Assembly: GCA_031216915.1 (NCBI GenBank)
Contig: CM062296.1
Coordinates: 661,665,838 to 661,729,837 of the forward strand
Direction of reading: 5' to 3'
Source: Pictodentalium vernedei
Lineage: Eukaryota; Mollusca; Scaphopoda; Dentaliida; Dentaliidae
DNA: 64,000 nt
Shown: positions 55,010-64,000 of the stretch, in pieces
Layout: the number at the start of each line of letters is the position of its first letter
Position numbering within the stretch: position 1 is the stretch's first letter
Translations under genes and position numbers: made by a program
Notes under the pieces: generated by a model
Told to the model about the DNA's origin: nothing
What the model saw: only the letters and a program-made list of their open reading frames with translations
The model's database searches: none

Positions 55010-55092
55010 GAGACTGCTACACTGCCCCTCCCACACCTCCGGGCCTCGGCAAGGCCCGGGGGTGTGGGAGGAGCAGTGTGACCGTCTTACAC
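55010..55092. repeat. GC-rich hairpin
   Basis: AGACTGCTACACTGCCCCTC and CCACACCTCCGGGCCT are mirrored by AGGCCCGGGGGTGTGG and GAGGAGCAGTGTGACCGTCT with the loop CGGCA. Small mismatches. Confidence 0.85.
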
Positions 55093-55479
55093 GGACCACT
55101 AACATAGCAAAGATCTGAAAAGATGTGGGTTTTAGGAATTGGCTTTCGTGGTAATCATTATTTTCTAAGGTCAGGAGGGCCAGTTTTCGCCCTCCTTAAT
55201 TTTTTTAAGGCGAGCAGTAGGCGAGAGAATAATTCGCTCTCCTTAAAATGCCAGGCCTGGAAAGGCCAGTGGCATTCATGAATACCCATTCATGTGTACT
55301 GGCATAAATGTGTACTCATGAGATGAAGAGGGGTCAGCTCAGTTGCATTGCATTCAAATGTGTGAGGATCACTTTGCTTTAGAAGAATCTTCGTTTTCAG
55401 CTGAGCAGACAATTCTATTTTGTTTTCCAAAAACACATTGGTCTGATATTCTGGAGTTCCGCAGTTTTATCACTGGTAC
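55093..55479. other. No recognisable feature
   Basis: Unique sequence; short repeats of GGCGAGCAGTAGGCGAG near 55212. Confidence 0.4.
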
Positions 55480-55718
55480 TTAACCCTTTGAACTCTAGTG
55501 GTATCTACCATGCCAGTTCAAAGGCAGCAATTAGAAGAGTCCATATTCATTATCTGTGGTAGACCAATCAATATTTTCAACATTCAGCCCTGAGGCTGCA
55601 CGTTGAAAATATTGATTGGTCTACCCCACACATTTACTGAACAGCCTTCCTATATAATGACGTTATGACGTATCATGTTCCTGGCCGGAAAAACGGCCGC
55701 TATGGTTCAAAGGGTTAA
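55480..55718. mobile_element. PB-B palindromic MITE, copy 4
   Basis: TTAA-CCCTTTGAACTCTAGTGG to CGCTATGGTTCAAAGGG-TTAA. Hairpin TTTTCAACATTCAGCC / GGCTGCACGTTGAAAA. Closest to copy 2 at 46004. Confidence 0.92.
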
Positions 55719-55729
55719 GGGAGCCTTTA

Positions 55730-55980
55730 TATTTGGTATTCTAGAGTCCGTCCCCAAGAACACAATCAGTATATTTGGTATTCTGAAAACTAGTATGTTT
55801 TCGTATGCTGTAGTTCCCAAAATGTTTATAGCACCAATCTTGGTACTTTGGAGAACCAATACATTTGGTATTCTAGAATACCAAATGTCGTTTGGTATTC
55901 TATAGTGCCATTATTTTGGTACTCCTATAGTGACAAGTGGAGTACCAAATTCGGTACTCTGGAAAACCTGGATTTTTTAG
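55730..55980. repeat. Cluster of TTTGGTATTCT repeats
   Basis: TTTGGTATTCT or its complement recurs at irregular spacing, including the perfect palindrome ATTTGGTATTCTAGAATACC-AAAT near 55862. The cluster ends with TTTTTTAGAGTGTA, like a CTCTAAAA-family terminus. Confidence 0.6.
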
Positions 55981-56329
55981 AGTGTATATCCATGCAAATA
56001 ACATTGCGCTCCGAACTTTTAAAATAAATGGAAACAAATCTGAAATGAAATTCAAAGTTAGACCCTTTTTTGTGAACGATGAACTGAAGAATCCCAGGCA
56101 TTTAACACTTTGGTTCAACTGTTTTGTAACCTTGTGTGTTCACGGAAACAACCTTCAAGTCGAAAGACTCAAAATGTGTCTGGATAGGAAAAATGTGAGG
56201 CAAAAGGAAAATACAAGAGCAACTTTCCGAAGATGAATGTTTGTAACATTGAGTAGATTGGAAAACATTTTTTTTCAAGAATGAAACGATGGTACAAACA
56301 CTTTCGCGTAGAGTAATACATGAGGTGTC
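55981..56329. other. No recognisable feature
   Basis: Unique sequence up to the SINE target duplication. Confidence 0.4.
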
Positions 56330-56342
56330 ACTAGAAATTAAA

Positions 56343-56717
56343 GGGGGGCGCGGTGTCTCAGTAGGTAGAGGTGCAGGATGCAAGGCGAGAGGTCCTCGGT
56401 TCGAATCCCACCTGCGGCAACCGCGTTGTGTCCTTGGGCAAGACACTTCACCCCCATTGCCCATGTGGGGGCACGATGACGCCGTGTACTAAGGCGTACT
56501 GCACGTCGATGGTACGCATGTCTTCAACCAATCTAACCCTGCCTGTGCTGCAGTGCGGAGTTACGATGTTGGGGAGCCGGCAGCAGCTCGTCGTTGCTCG
56601 GTGGTTCTCTCCGGGTACTCCGGCTTCCTCCACCCGTAAAACTGTCACGGTCATGATTAGCCATTGTGCATAAATATGTGACCTTAAACATCAATAAATA
56701 TATATATATATATATAT
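56343..56717 (+). repeat. SINE-1 copy 4, full length, recent-looking
   Basis: Flanked by a perfect 13-bp duplication ACTAGAAATTAAA (56330-56342 and 56718-56730). Head GGGGCGCGGTGTCTCAGTAG (A box) and GGTTCGAATCCCACC (a clean B box), body, then ATCAATAAATATATATATA tail. Complete ends and the exact duplication suggest it is the youngest SINE here. Confidence 0.95.
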
Positions 56718-56995
56718 ACTAGAAATTAAAAATATCGCAACTTACTGTCAAAGCCACCCACCGGTTTCAGATGCATAAAACCGACGATGAAAATATTTTT
56801 CAAAGCATTTGTCAGAACAGAATTAGAGCGAAGAAATAACACAAGAAACCGTCCAAAACTGTTTTTTTTTATTACTTAAGCATATCGCGAAAATAAATAT
56901 TATTATTATATATTTCTTTCCTTTTTCTGGGGGGGGGGGGGTGTTTTTCTTTCCTTTTTGTCTTTTTGGCTGAAAAGGCATGTGAGATTCGAAAA
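56718..56995. other. Unique sequence with a G run
   Basis: G run at about 56929-56941. No element ends. Confidence 0.4.
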
Positions 56996-57000
56996 GCTGG

Positions 57001-57310
57001 GCAGTGCAAGGTAAGAAACTTCGACGAGCCAGGGTTTTTCACTCTCGTTATAATTTCTATCTGTCGACATGGGTTGCTGTTCGTCAAAAATAACATAACA
57101 TAACATTTATTAGCATAAAACATCTAGAGCTGAAACGGTTATTTACACCGACTGAGTTACAGCTACAACTGCAGTGCAAGGTAAGAAACTTCGACGAGCC
57201 AGGGTTTTTCACTGTCGTTATAATTTCTATCTGTCGACATGGGTTTCTGTTCGTCATAAATAACACAACATAACATAACATTTATTAGCATAAAACATCT
57301 AGAGCTGAAA
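57001..57310. repeat. 170-bp tandem duplication
   Basis: The unit starting GCAGTGCAAGGTAAGAAACT at 57001 repeats at 57171. Each unit carries the phrase TAGAGCTGAAACGGTTA, the left end of the hAT element that follows. The join contains TTACACCGACTGAGTTACAG and on, also found at 58284-58312. Confidence 0.9.
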
Positions 57311-57938
57311 CGGTTAAAGGGTTTTCTTGATCGATTAATCACACGGATAAACCTTGGTTAACCGATTAATCACTTGCTCTTATAGATAGCTGAATAATTG
57401 CCATACCGTTGAAGATTTATAGCATTAACCCTTTATGCAACGTAAATGATAAAATCGGCCAGCTCTACATACAAAAAACTTCATTCAGATTTTATTATGT
57501 TTTCAATTTTTGTCTCAAAACATAGCTTATGATCCCTCATTGGAACGAGCTTGCTGAGCTCGTTCCAATGAGGGATCATGAGCTAAGTTTTTGAGGCAAA
57601 AATCGAAATGTTTTAGTAATTCAAGACTCTATTTTGCACATGTCGTCTGATACCCGCATTGGCTAAAGGTTAACTTAAGAATGACCAGTTCCAGCTACTG
57701 ATACAGTATAATGATCATGCAAGTATGTCATCACGTAACTTGCATGCTTTACTCTGTCTCATATAATTGATGTGAGTCAGTGTGACAATGTTTGCCTGTT
57801 TTGGAGCAAGTATGTTCCTTTGTTAACCCCAAAAATACAGGATTTCAAAAGTAACGGTTAATCGATCAATTACGTTTTTGATCGATCAAGACGTTGATCA
57901 TTGGCTAATCGATTAACCGGTTAACCGTTTTAACTCGA
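57300..57938. mobile_element. hAT-like TAGAGCTGAAACGG element, copy 2
   Basis: TAGAGCTGAAACGGTTAA to TTAACCGTTTTAACTCGA, 639 bp against 640 bp in copy 1. Contains PB-A copy m at the same internal position. The right end is mutated and no target duplication is readable. Confidence 0.85.
57425..57673. mobile_element. PB-A MITE, copy m, nested in hAT copy 2
   Basis: TTAA-CCCTTTATGCAACG to GCATTGGCTAAAGG-TTAA; core GGAACGAGCTTGCTGAGCTC. Shares private differences with copy i (GATAAAATCGGCCAGCTCTA), so the pair descends from one insertion. Confidence 0.88.
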
Positions 57939-59153
57939 GGCGGATCTTAGAGGTTTTTTTTTTAATTTGCTAAAGTCGTGACCAATCAAAGTAAAAACTG
58001 TAAAATCTACAACGTGTGAACGTGTAATAGGGATTGTAATTTGCGAAACTTGTTCAGTAGACTTGGTTTGTTCCTCAGCGAGGGTTGGGAGGAGGGGTCG
58101 AACTTAATCTACGGAGCGAGTTTCAAAAATTCCAATGTTAACTAGCGACTGGAACAATTTCTGTACATTTAGTGCATAATCATTGACTTTCGTTAGTACA
58201 TACATATTATAGTTTCATATTTCAGGTTCTTATTCAATTACCGATGTTATTCCTGGTGTTCATATTACTGGAGTCGTTTTCGGATTTACACCGACTGAGT
58301 TACAGCTACAACTGTACGGCAAATTCACAGAACAACGCACGCCAAGTACCTCGATTTCCCAATGTGCAGAATAGAAAGACGATCGGTAAACTTATTAACA
58401 ATGTTGATGGATAAGAGAGTTACATAGGTGATTTGCAGCATTCGATGAAACCTGTAAAAATCATCTCCTCATTTCACAGCCGTCATCAGCGTCAAAATTT
58501 CACTCATCGGCCTTTTTAAAACGCACTGTTATACCAGTTTGCACTAGTTATGGCTTTTCTAAACAACATACAGGCGTTCTGAAAGCAGTTCGGTAGAGGA
58601 ATAAAAATTAGAAAACTCAACACATTGAGAGTTGATAATTGGATAAATGGCAAAGTAGTTTATTTTGCTGGATACATTTCAGTTGCTGCATTCTTAGGCT
58701 ATTGTTGGAAGATTTGGCCGAGCTTCTACGAAAGGAACATACATAACAAAAACAAATTCTAGGTGTAGATAACGTCATTTCCATACAAATAGCAATTTAA
58801 CACGGTAGGAAATTAGATCGTTGTTAAACACCCACAGGGAGGATCTTCCGTATGGCAAGAAGAAAAAAGAGAAAGAAGCGTTAAGAATGCTAAGCCCATG
58901 GACCACCGGTTTGCAACAGTCAGGCATGGCGGAACGAAGAGGGGAGTGCTAGGATTGTGGCTCAGCCCTTCAATAATCAGAACCCAACAAATATAAAACA
59001 CATAACAGAGAGCAAAAAAAAACCCCAAAAGATAAACTATGGGTGAAGCTTAAAGAGTGTGTGTCTTTTTAGACATCTTTTGGGATTCGATTATTTCTTC
59101 ATAAATTTTGAAATTTATCGAAATCATCACTCATGAGAAATTTGTTACCTCAT
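57939..59153. other. Mostly unique sequence
   Basis: 58284-58312 matches the join of the tandem duplication at 57142-57170. A minus frame at 58813-59028 has no recognised domain. No repeat ends. Confidence 0.35.
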
Positions 59154-59403
59154 TTAACCCTTTGAACCCTCTTTCCTGGAATGGTATCGCCTTTGTGTAC
59201 ACTTACAGTGAGATGGTCAGTCTAATACCCATATACAGGGAGGATAAAATTATAACTTCAGTCTGCAGCCGTCTGGCTGCAGACTGAAGTTATTATTTTA
59301 TCATCAATGCTCCGTGTACAGACCTCGTATAATAAGACAAAAAAAGGACGAAATTATGCCTTGGACAAAGAAAAAAGACGGTCTTACGCGTTCAAAGGGT
59401 TAA
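59154..59403. mobile_element. PB-B-type MITE with a different core
   Basis: TTAA-CCCTTTGAACCCTC to CGCGTTCAAAGGG-TTAA. The hairpin is different from other PB-B copies: ATAACTTCAGTCTGCAGCC / GGCTGCAGACTGAAGTTAT. It shares only the terminal 15 bp with the family. Confidence 0.88.
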
Positions 59404-60634
59404 AACTCATTGGTATGATCTGTTGTTATCAATGGTGAAGCTCTGGCCGGCCCGAACTTCGTAAGGTGGGGAGTCGGGGGAGAGTGTAGTTCTGCCCATT
59501 TTTAAGGAACCCGGCAACACAATTCTTCCATATTATTTTTGGAAAGGATGTAATCCATTGTCACATGCCTCCTATTATTGCGTGATATCGTGCAGGGGCA
59601 CGTGGCACATGTCTCCCAGTCTTTTTCCACAGATATGTTTACACAGTACATAGGGTGTAATAATTTGGAAGCAAACAATGTCCGTGAACAGGAATTCCTA
59701 TAACATCTTTCCTATAATGTAACGAAATTTAGTAAAATTTGTCCAATGAAGTCCTCTTTCGGTTGGTTTTCTCAACTTTTGCACTTCAGTTATCTTCTAA
59801 CCCGAAGCCCATGGGTTGGAAATTGGTTTAATTAATAAATGTTTAAACCGAAGACATAGACCAAACCAGGACAAGACCATTGAAATCTACAATCAGTGGC
59901 TCGGGTGAATCTAAACACCCAACTGTATTAAGTTGTCTACAGGGGATTACTGTTGATGAGGAAAGAAAGTCGTTATTATTCGTTTAGCAAGGGACAAAAT
60001 CCCCAATGTCTATGTTTAATGAATTGCTGGAGTTAGAGTTATTAAAATAATAATTACTGTTTATTTTGGGTTGAACTGTTTGTAATATCAAACATTAAAG
60101 TCAAGGATTGGAGCATCGACTTCCTCTCAAACACTAAAGTGTCTGCACAGGAAAGATTATATCAGATCCACTTAAAATATGGTTTCAAAGACTTCGTATG
60201 AACAAACACATAACTTTCAACATGCCATTATGTCTAAAATAGTTGAGGATGCTCCATACTAAATAACATTAATATGTAAAAATATAATAAATAACATAAC
60301 GTCGTCTGCTTTTCAAAAGTTAAAGTAGTGAAAACATTTATTTGATCGTTCTGCTTTCATACCACTACGTGCACACTGGGCAATTGACAATTTTTGTTTT
60401 TCATGAATAAAGTCTCAATATAACCCCAAAAATTGTGGCAGATTACACTTGTAACTCATCATGAATTAGCAGTGGGGCACAAATATTTACATGGAAGGAA
60501 CCAGTCCTTTACCTACGTAACGGCAATAACAGTACTAGCAAGCGTGATTCATAAAAACTGCGATCTAAATTTTACTATTGTTTTTACTTTTGTCTAAAAA
60601 AATTGGAATGGGCGAGCTTGTTCAACGAGGGGTC
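59404..60634. other. Unique sequence with PB-A scraps
   Basis: At 60505-60634 degraded PB-A text (TTTACCTACGTAACGGC, GAATGGGCGAGCTTG) precedes copy n. The rest is unrecognised. Confidence 0.4.
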
Positions 60635-60886
60635 TTAACCCTTTACCCAACGTAACGGTCAAAAGCTTCCAGCACTATTCTCAAAAATCGCCAATTACTT
60701 TTCATTATTTTTTCATTTTTTGTCTCAAAAACATAGGGTATGACACTTCATTTGAACGAGCTCGTCGAGCTCGTTCCAATGAGGTGTCATAACCTATGTT
60801 TTTTGAGACAAAAAATGAAAAAAATTAGTTATTCAAGAATTTTTATCACAAGTGTCGTCTGCTTTTCATGTTAGGTAAAGGGTTAA
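60635..60886. mobile_element. PB-A palindromic MITE, copy n
   Basis: TTAA-CCCTTTACCCAACG to GTTAGGTAAAGGG-TTAA. Core GAACGAGCTCGTCGAGCTCG. It lies between two PB-A relics (60505-60634 and 60893-60980). Confidence 0.92.
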
Positions 60887-61570
60887 GTTGTCATTTTGAG
60901 ATCAAAAATGAAAATTGTTTACTTATTCAAGAACATGTTTCCAAATGTAGTCTTCTTTTCGTGTTACAAAAACAGTTAAGAAGAATCAAAGATATTTGAA
61001 ATCTGCACCCCTATTGGTCTGTTGTATTAATTTATTGTTGATCCTTTTTCTTTATCTTACATCAGTATGTATTGCGTCCGTAATTATCCTAATTTGTCTT
61101 TTAATAAGAACATATTTCCCCCAATACACGCAAAAAAAGTCTAGACATAATACAAATCTGTATTGAAAGTAGCAGCAGCATATGTGATCATTCGATTCAG
61201 ATCGAGAACGTTTTTTACCTGCTCTTATCGAAAACTGATTACACATTTGGGGGCAAGTGTTCTGGTAAAAAGTAATTACATGATAAATAAATCACCACAT
61301 CTGCGAAATAAATTAGACTAGATCATTTTTTGCCATGATGCTATTTTTTATATAGACCTTCCATGCGTTAAACCGAAAAATAAAATAAAGAAACAGACAG
61401 CTGAAACACTATAAACTTCAGCGGTTATAGAACAAGCGGAACAATGAATGGGGATTACGTCATACACCGCTTAAAAACGTAATACCATGACGTCACGATG
61501 TTCATTCATAAACAAATCAATGTATAGACGCTGAAGGACAAGCAAAATATGTGCAAGTCAATAAAGGTTG
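60887..61570. other. PB-A relic and unique sequence
   Basis: 60893-60980 keeps a PB-A-like right arm (GAGATCAAAAATGAAAATTG, CTTTTCGTGTTACAAAAACAG). TGACGTCA occurs near 61490. No exons recognised. Confidence 0.4.
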
Positions 61571-61574
61571 AAAT

Positions 61575-61758
61575 ATTGTAAGATAAATTGGTTAATACCA
61601 TCAAGGGGGTTTCCGAGATGGTGTTTTGAAGTCGTGACCTTGTCTCTGGGTCATATATGGACGGACTTGTAGATTTGTGCCCAGAGACAAGATCTCGAAT
61701 TCAATACATCCTTCCCGGAAACCCACATGGTGGTAATAACCTATATTTATCTTACAAT
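61575..61758. repeat. ACCATTATG hairpin cluster, member 1
   Basis: ATTGTAAGATAAATTGG / TATATTTATCTTACAAT arms, then GGGGGTTTCCGAG / CCCGGAAACCC and a TTGTCTCTGGG / CCCAGAGACAA inner stem. First of three neighbouring foldbacks with shared outer phrases. Confidence 0.75.
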
Positions 61759-61795
61759 CAACATGTATTTTGTCTGTATTAACTCTGCAACTGTC

Positions 61796-61845
61796 GTGTA
61801 TCCGACCCCGTGATACAGATGTTTGTATCAGGGGGTCGGATACAA
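61796..61845. repeat. 50-bp hairpin
   Basis: TGTATCCGACCCCGTGATAC / GTATCAGGGGGTCGGATACA with a short loop, between cluster members 1 and 2. Confidence 0.8.
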
Positions 61846-61965
61846 GCACGTTCCTTTCGCGTGAGTTCCATTTTTTTTCCTTTTTGTTCATCAGTACGAA
61901 TAAATAGTTCTTTATATATTCGTCTACATTCTTGACTTATCCCCAATATATTGTAAGATAAAATG

Positions 61966-62122
61966 ATTATTACCATTATGTGGATGTACAAAATATGTAT
62001 CCGAGTCTCGCTCCGGGTTCTAAGGGTAGATCACGACTCGTCTTCGACTCGTCGTGATCTGCCCTAAGAACCCGGAGCTCGACTCGGATACATATTTTGT
62101 ATATCCACATAATGGTAATAAT
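61966..62122. repeat. ACCATTATG hairpin cluster, member 2
   Basis: ATTATTACCATTATGTGGAT mirrored by ATCCACATAATGGTAATAAT; inner stem ATGTATCCGAGTC / GACTCGGATACAT and CTCCGGGTTCT / AGAACCCGGAG. The core GACTCGTC / GACGAGTC-like repeats. Near-perfect over about 155 bp. Confidence 0.85.
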
Positions 62123-62558
62123 CTCTCTATATATATCGTGTATCAGGACTTCCTGGTGCAAAATCTGTATCCTGCTGTATGCAAGCTCTTGCTTAGTTAC
62201 GATTTGCTTACATTATTATTTATAGAACAGTACAAGCTTCCGAAAAGGGAGTTGTGAGAGGCCGTATATGTTTCTATAAATTAAAGGGAAAAAATACTCC
62301 CAAAGTACAATTATTAAATTATGAAACCACGTTACTTTTATGTTGCTTCATCTGAATCGCAGGAAGCATTCACGTTGAAATAAAACACAGTTTCGAAATG
62401 TTGAAGAAACCCGCTCAAAGTTTATCCTGGGTACGGAATTGTTCAAGGCATCCGCAACAGTTTCGATCGAAACGACAACAGTTTTATGTGTCTGAAAAGA
62501 GACTCTGTAATCAAGTTATTGGCCCAACGATTGAGAATGGTAAGCTAAATCTACCACC

Positions 62559-62695
62559 GCCACCATTATGGGTATGTACGAAATGTTGTATCTGAGTCTC
62601 GCTCTTGTTTCTAAGGCAATATCTCAACTCGTCGAGATGTGTCTTGTAAGCAAGAGCTCGACAATGATGCAACATTTTATAAACATAATGGTGAT
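62559..62695. repeat. ACCATTATG hairpin cluster, member 3
   Basis: CACCATTATGGGTATGTACG and TGTATCTGAGTCTCGCTCTT, as in member 2, mirrored imperfectly by AAGCAAGAGCTCGAC and AACATAATGGTG. More degraded. Confidence 0.75.
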
Positions 62696-63235
62696 ATTTA
62701 TATTATGAATACGAAGTCTCTGAAAAAATATCTGGATCAATTCATGTTTACATATATAGTGGTCTATTGTCCCAGCTGTTAAACACAGAAATATGAAACA
62801 TAAAAGGAAGTATGCAACTGCTTGAATTTTATTTTACATAGCGTATGCCAAGTAGGAATTCCACCAGGCATTTTGCTGGGTCTGAGTCACTGATCGGAAA
62901 AGTCTAGAGATTTTCGGAAGTTGGCCCCGACGGGAGTCGATGCATGGTCTACGGCATCAAATCGTCTAGACATAAATGCTCTGCCACCACAGGCTATGAC
63001 TGCAGATATTTGCAAAAAGGTGTGAACCAAAGTATTTGGGTAGGATGAATACTCCCATTAAGTCATATAACAGGGCTGCAGTAATTATCCTCCGTGTGTC
63101 CGAAACGACAAGTATGGAAGGGAGACCATGACATCGAATGGCCCTCTCTCGCGGTTTTTAATTTTGTAAAAATGCATATGTGAATGGCGCCATGTTCTTG
63201 ATTCTAGACAAATGGTATCCGAGAGGTACACGAAC
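62696..63235. other. Unique sequence with a tRNA-like stretch
   Basis: About 62920-63000 on the minus strand reads TGGCAGAGCATTTATG (A-box-like) and CATCGACTCCCG (B-box-like), possibly a decayed tRNA-derived SINE head. No tail or duplication was found, and it is not a functional tRNA. Confidence 0.25.
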
Positions 63236-63450
63236 CAGGGTTGATTGTGTCCCCCGGCCCATTAAGACCACAAATCGCGAGCCGATTGTGCCCACAGGCA
63301 GACCGATTACAACGGCAAAATTCCAGCCGATTGTGTCTGCGAGCCAATTACGCCTGCAAAACGTAAACCAATTGTGTCCGCAGTTCTACCTGCGGAGACA
63401 ATCGTCTTACGTTTTTTGCAGATGTAATCTGCTTGCCGATATAATCAGCT
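63236..63450. repeat. Degenerate tandem array of GCCGATTGTG units
   Basis: About 34-bp units around GAGCCGATTGTGTCCGC and GAGCCAATTACGCCTGC. The last part folds back: CAATTGTGTCCGCAG / CTGCGGAGACAATCG and ACGTAAACC / CTTACGTTT. Confidence 0.6.
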
Positions 63451-63489
63451 TAATCGGTCGACACAGACGTTTATGTTGTCCACGTGATA

Positions 63490-63738
63490 TACAGTACGAC
63501 ACCCGTGGACTGGGCATTTTCCACGGTGGGGGAATATTTCCACGGATACAATAGTATTAATTTCCAAACATTAATTACATGAATAATCATCAAAAATTTA
63601 ATTAATGAAGCACCGGGTTCAACCCGGTGCTCCATTAATTAAAATTTTACTGATGAGGACTTTTATTACCTGGTACACGCATGTTGGACATCACTGCCCA
63701 CGCGCGGAATACGACCAGTTCACGGCGACGATACTGTA
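63490..63738. mobile_element. TA-flanked MITE, family TM-C, copy 4
   Basis: TA-CAGTACGACACCCGTGGAC to GGCGACGATACTG-TA. Perfect core TTAATGAAGCACCGGGTT / AACCCGGTGCTCCATTAA. Serves as the uninterrupted reference for copy 3. Confidence 0.9.
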
Positions 63739-64000
63739 TTTGCTTCCCTAGCTACTAAATGATTTTTTCGCTAAGTTCAATTCATCATCTAATCTCATTG
63801 ATCAGTTATTTGAGATATCATTTTTACTAAATACAATATTAGCAAGTCATTATTCATAAATGCATTATTGTCGGACGCCATTTTCTACATAATTCTTACC
63901 TGGAATAGGTATCGTCTTCCGAATCACTGATCATTGTAACTAATCCCAGTAAACAAAACACAATTCACAACAGAACCCAACACACAATGCCAGTATTCGC
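63739..64000. other. No recognisable feature
   Basis: AT-rich unique sequence to the end of the window. Confidence 0.4.

Noticed and set aside
58813..59028. Hydrophobic minus-strand frame as a membrane protein exon
   Set aside because: No flanking splice signals or second segment; Leu/Phe-rich text arises easily from the local A/G-rich strand.

Overview
This looks like nuclear, non-coding DNA from a repeat-rich animal, most likely a marine invertebrate; I cannot name the phylum. There are no operons, bacterial-type genes or long open frames. The content is eukaryotic transposon material: two decayed LINE retrotransposons with gag zinc knuckles, endonuclease and reverse transcriptase fragments, two broken Tc1-type transposases, two tRNA-derived SINE families with T-rich or A-rich tails, several hAT-like elements with 8-bp target duplications, and dozens of palindromic MITEs. 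Only weak hints of host genes are visible: one 90-bp exon-like segment (14922-15011, minus), one metallo-beta-lactamase-like motif (near 16860-16930, minus) and an unexplained 234-codon frame (15400-16104, plus).

Layout. 0.3-2 kb: two CTCTAAAA foldbacks, a TA-flanked MITE and a hAT-like element (1001-1717) with a long G run. 3.5-7.4 kb: a Jockey-like LINE on the minus strand, interrupted by a TA-flanked MITE and a foldback. 7.4-10.1 kb: three TTAA-flanked palindromes (family PB-A) and a 31-bp minisatellite. 10.6-11 kb: the 3' end of another LINE. 12.8-17 kb: a second TTAA palindrome family (PB-B), two adjacent TA-flanked MITEs, a 68-bp hairpin and the candidate host segments. 17.3-20.1 kb: two hAT-like elements and PB-A copies. 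20.3-21.7 kb: a SINE fused to a duplicated piece of Tc1 transposase, then the Tc1 pseudogene. 25.7-28.8 kb: PB-A, PB-C, SINE and Tc1 remnants. 29.3-32.6 kb: a CR1/L2-like LINE on the minus strand. 34-42.5 kb: nested hAT and PB-A, a CT microsatellite, SINEs and foldbacks. 46-48 kb: a hAT-like element carrying three nested TTAA insertions. 49-57.9 kb: more nested elements, a 0.93-kb head-to-head foldback dimer and a fresh-looking SINE. 59-64 kb: PB-A, PB-B, a cluster of ACCATTATG hairpins and a last TA-flanked MITE.

The elements do not form a pathway. What unifies the window is nesting: most small elements sit inside others, their target duplications can often be read directly, and related copies act as filled-site and empty-site controls for one another. 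The most unusual items are a fixed-length 68-bp palindrome with 4-bp direct repeats (three copies), a single TTAA site hit independently in two hAT copies, and palindromic cores shared by MITEs with otherwise unrelated arms. Family names (PB-A, HP68 and so on) are mine. Class assignments rest on target-site type, terminal motifs and protein motifs read by eye, not on database searches.
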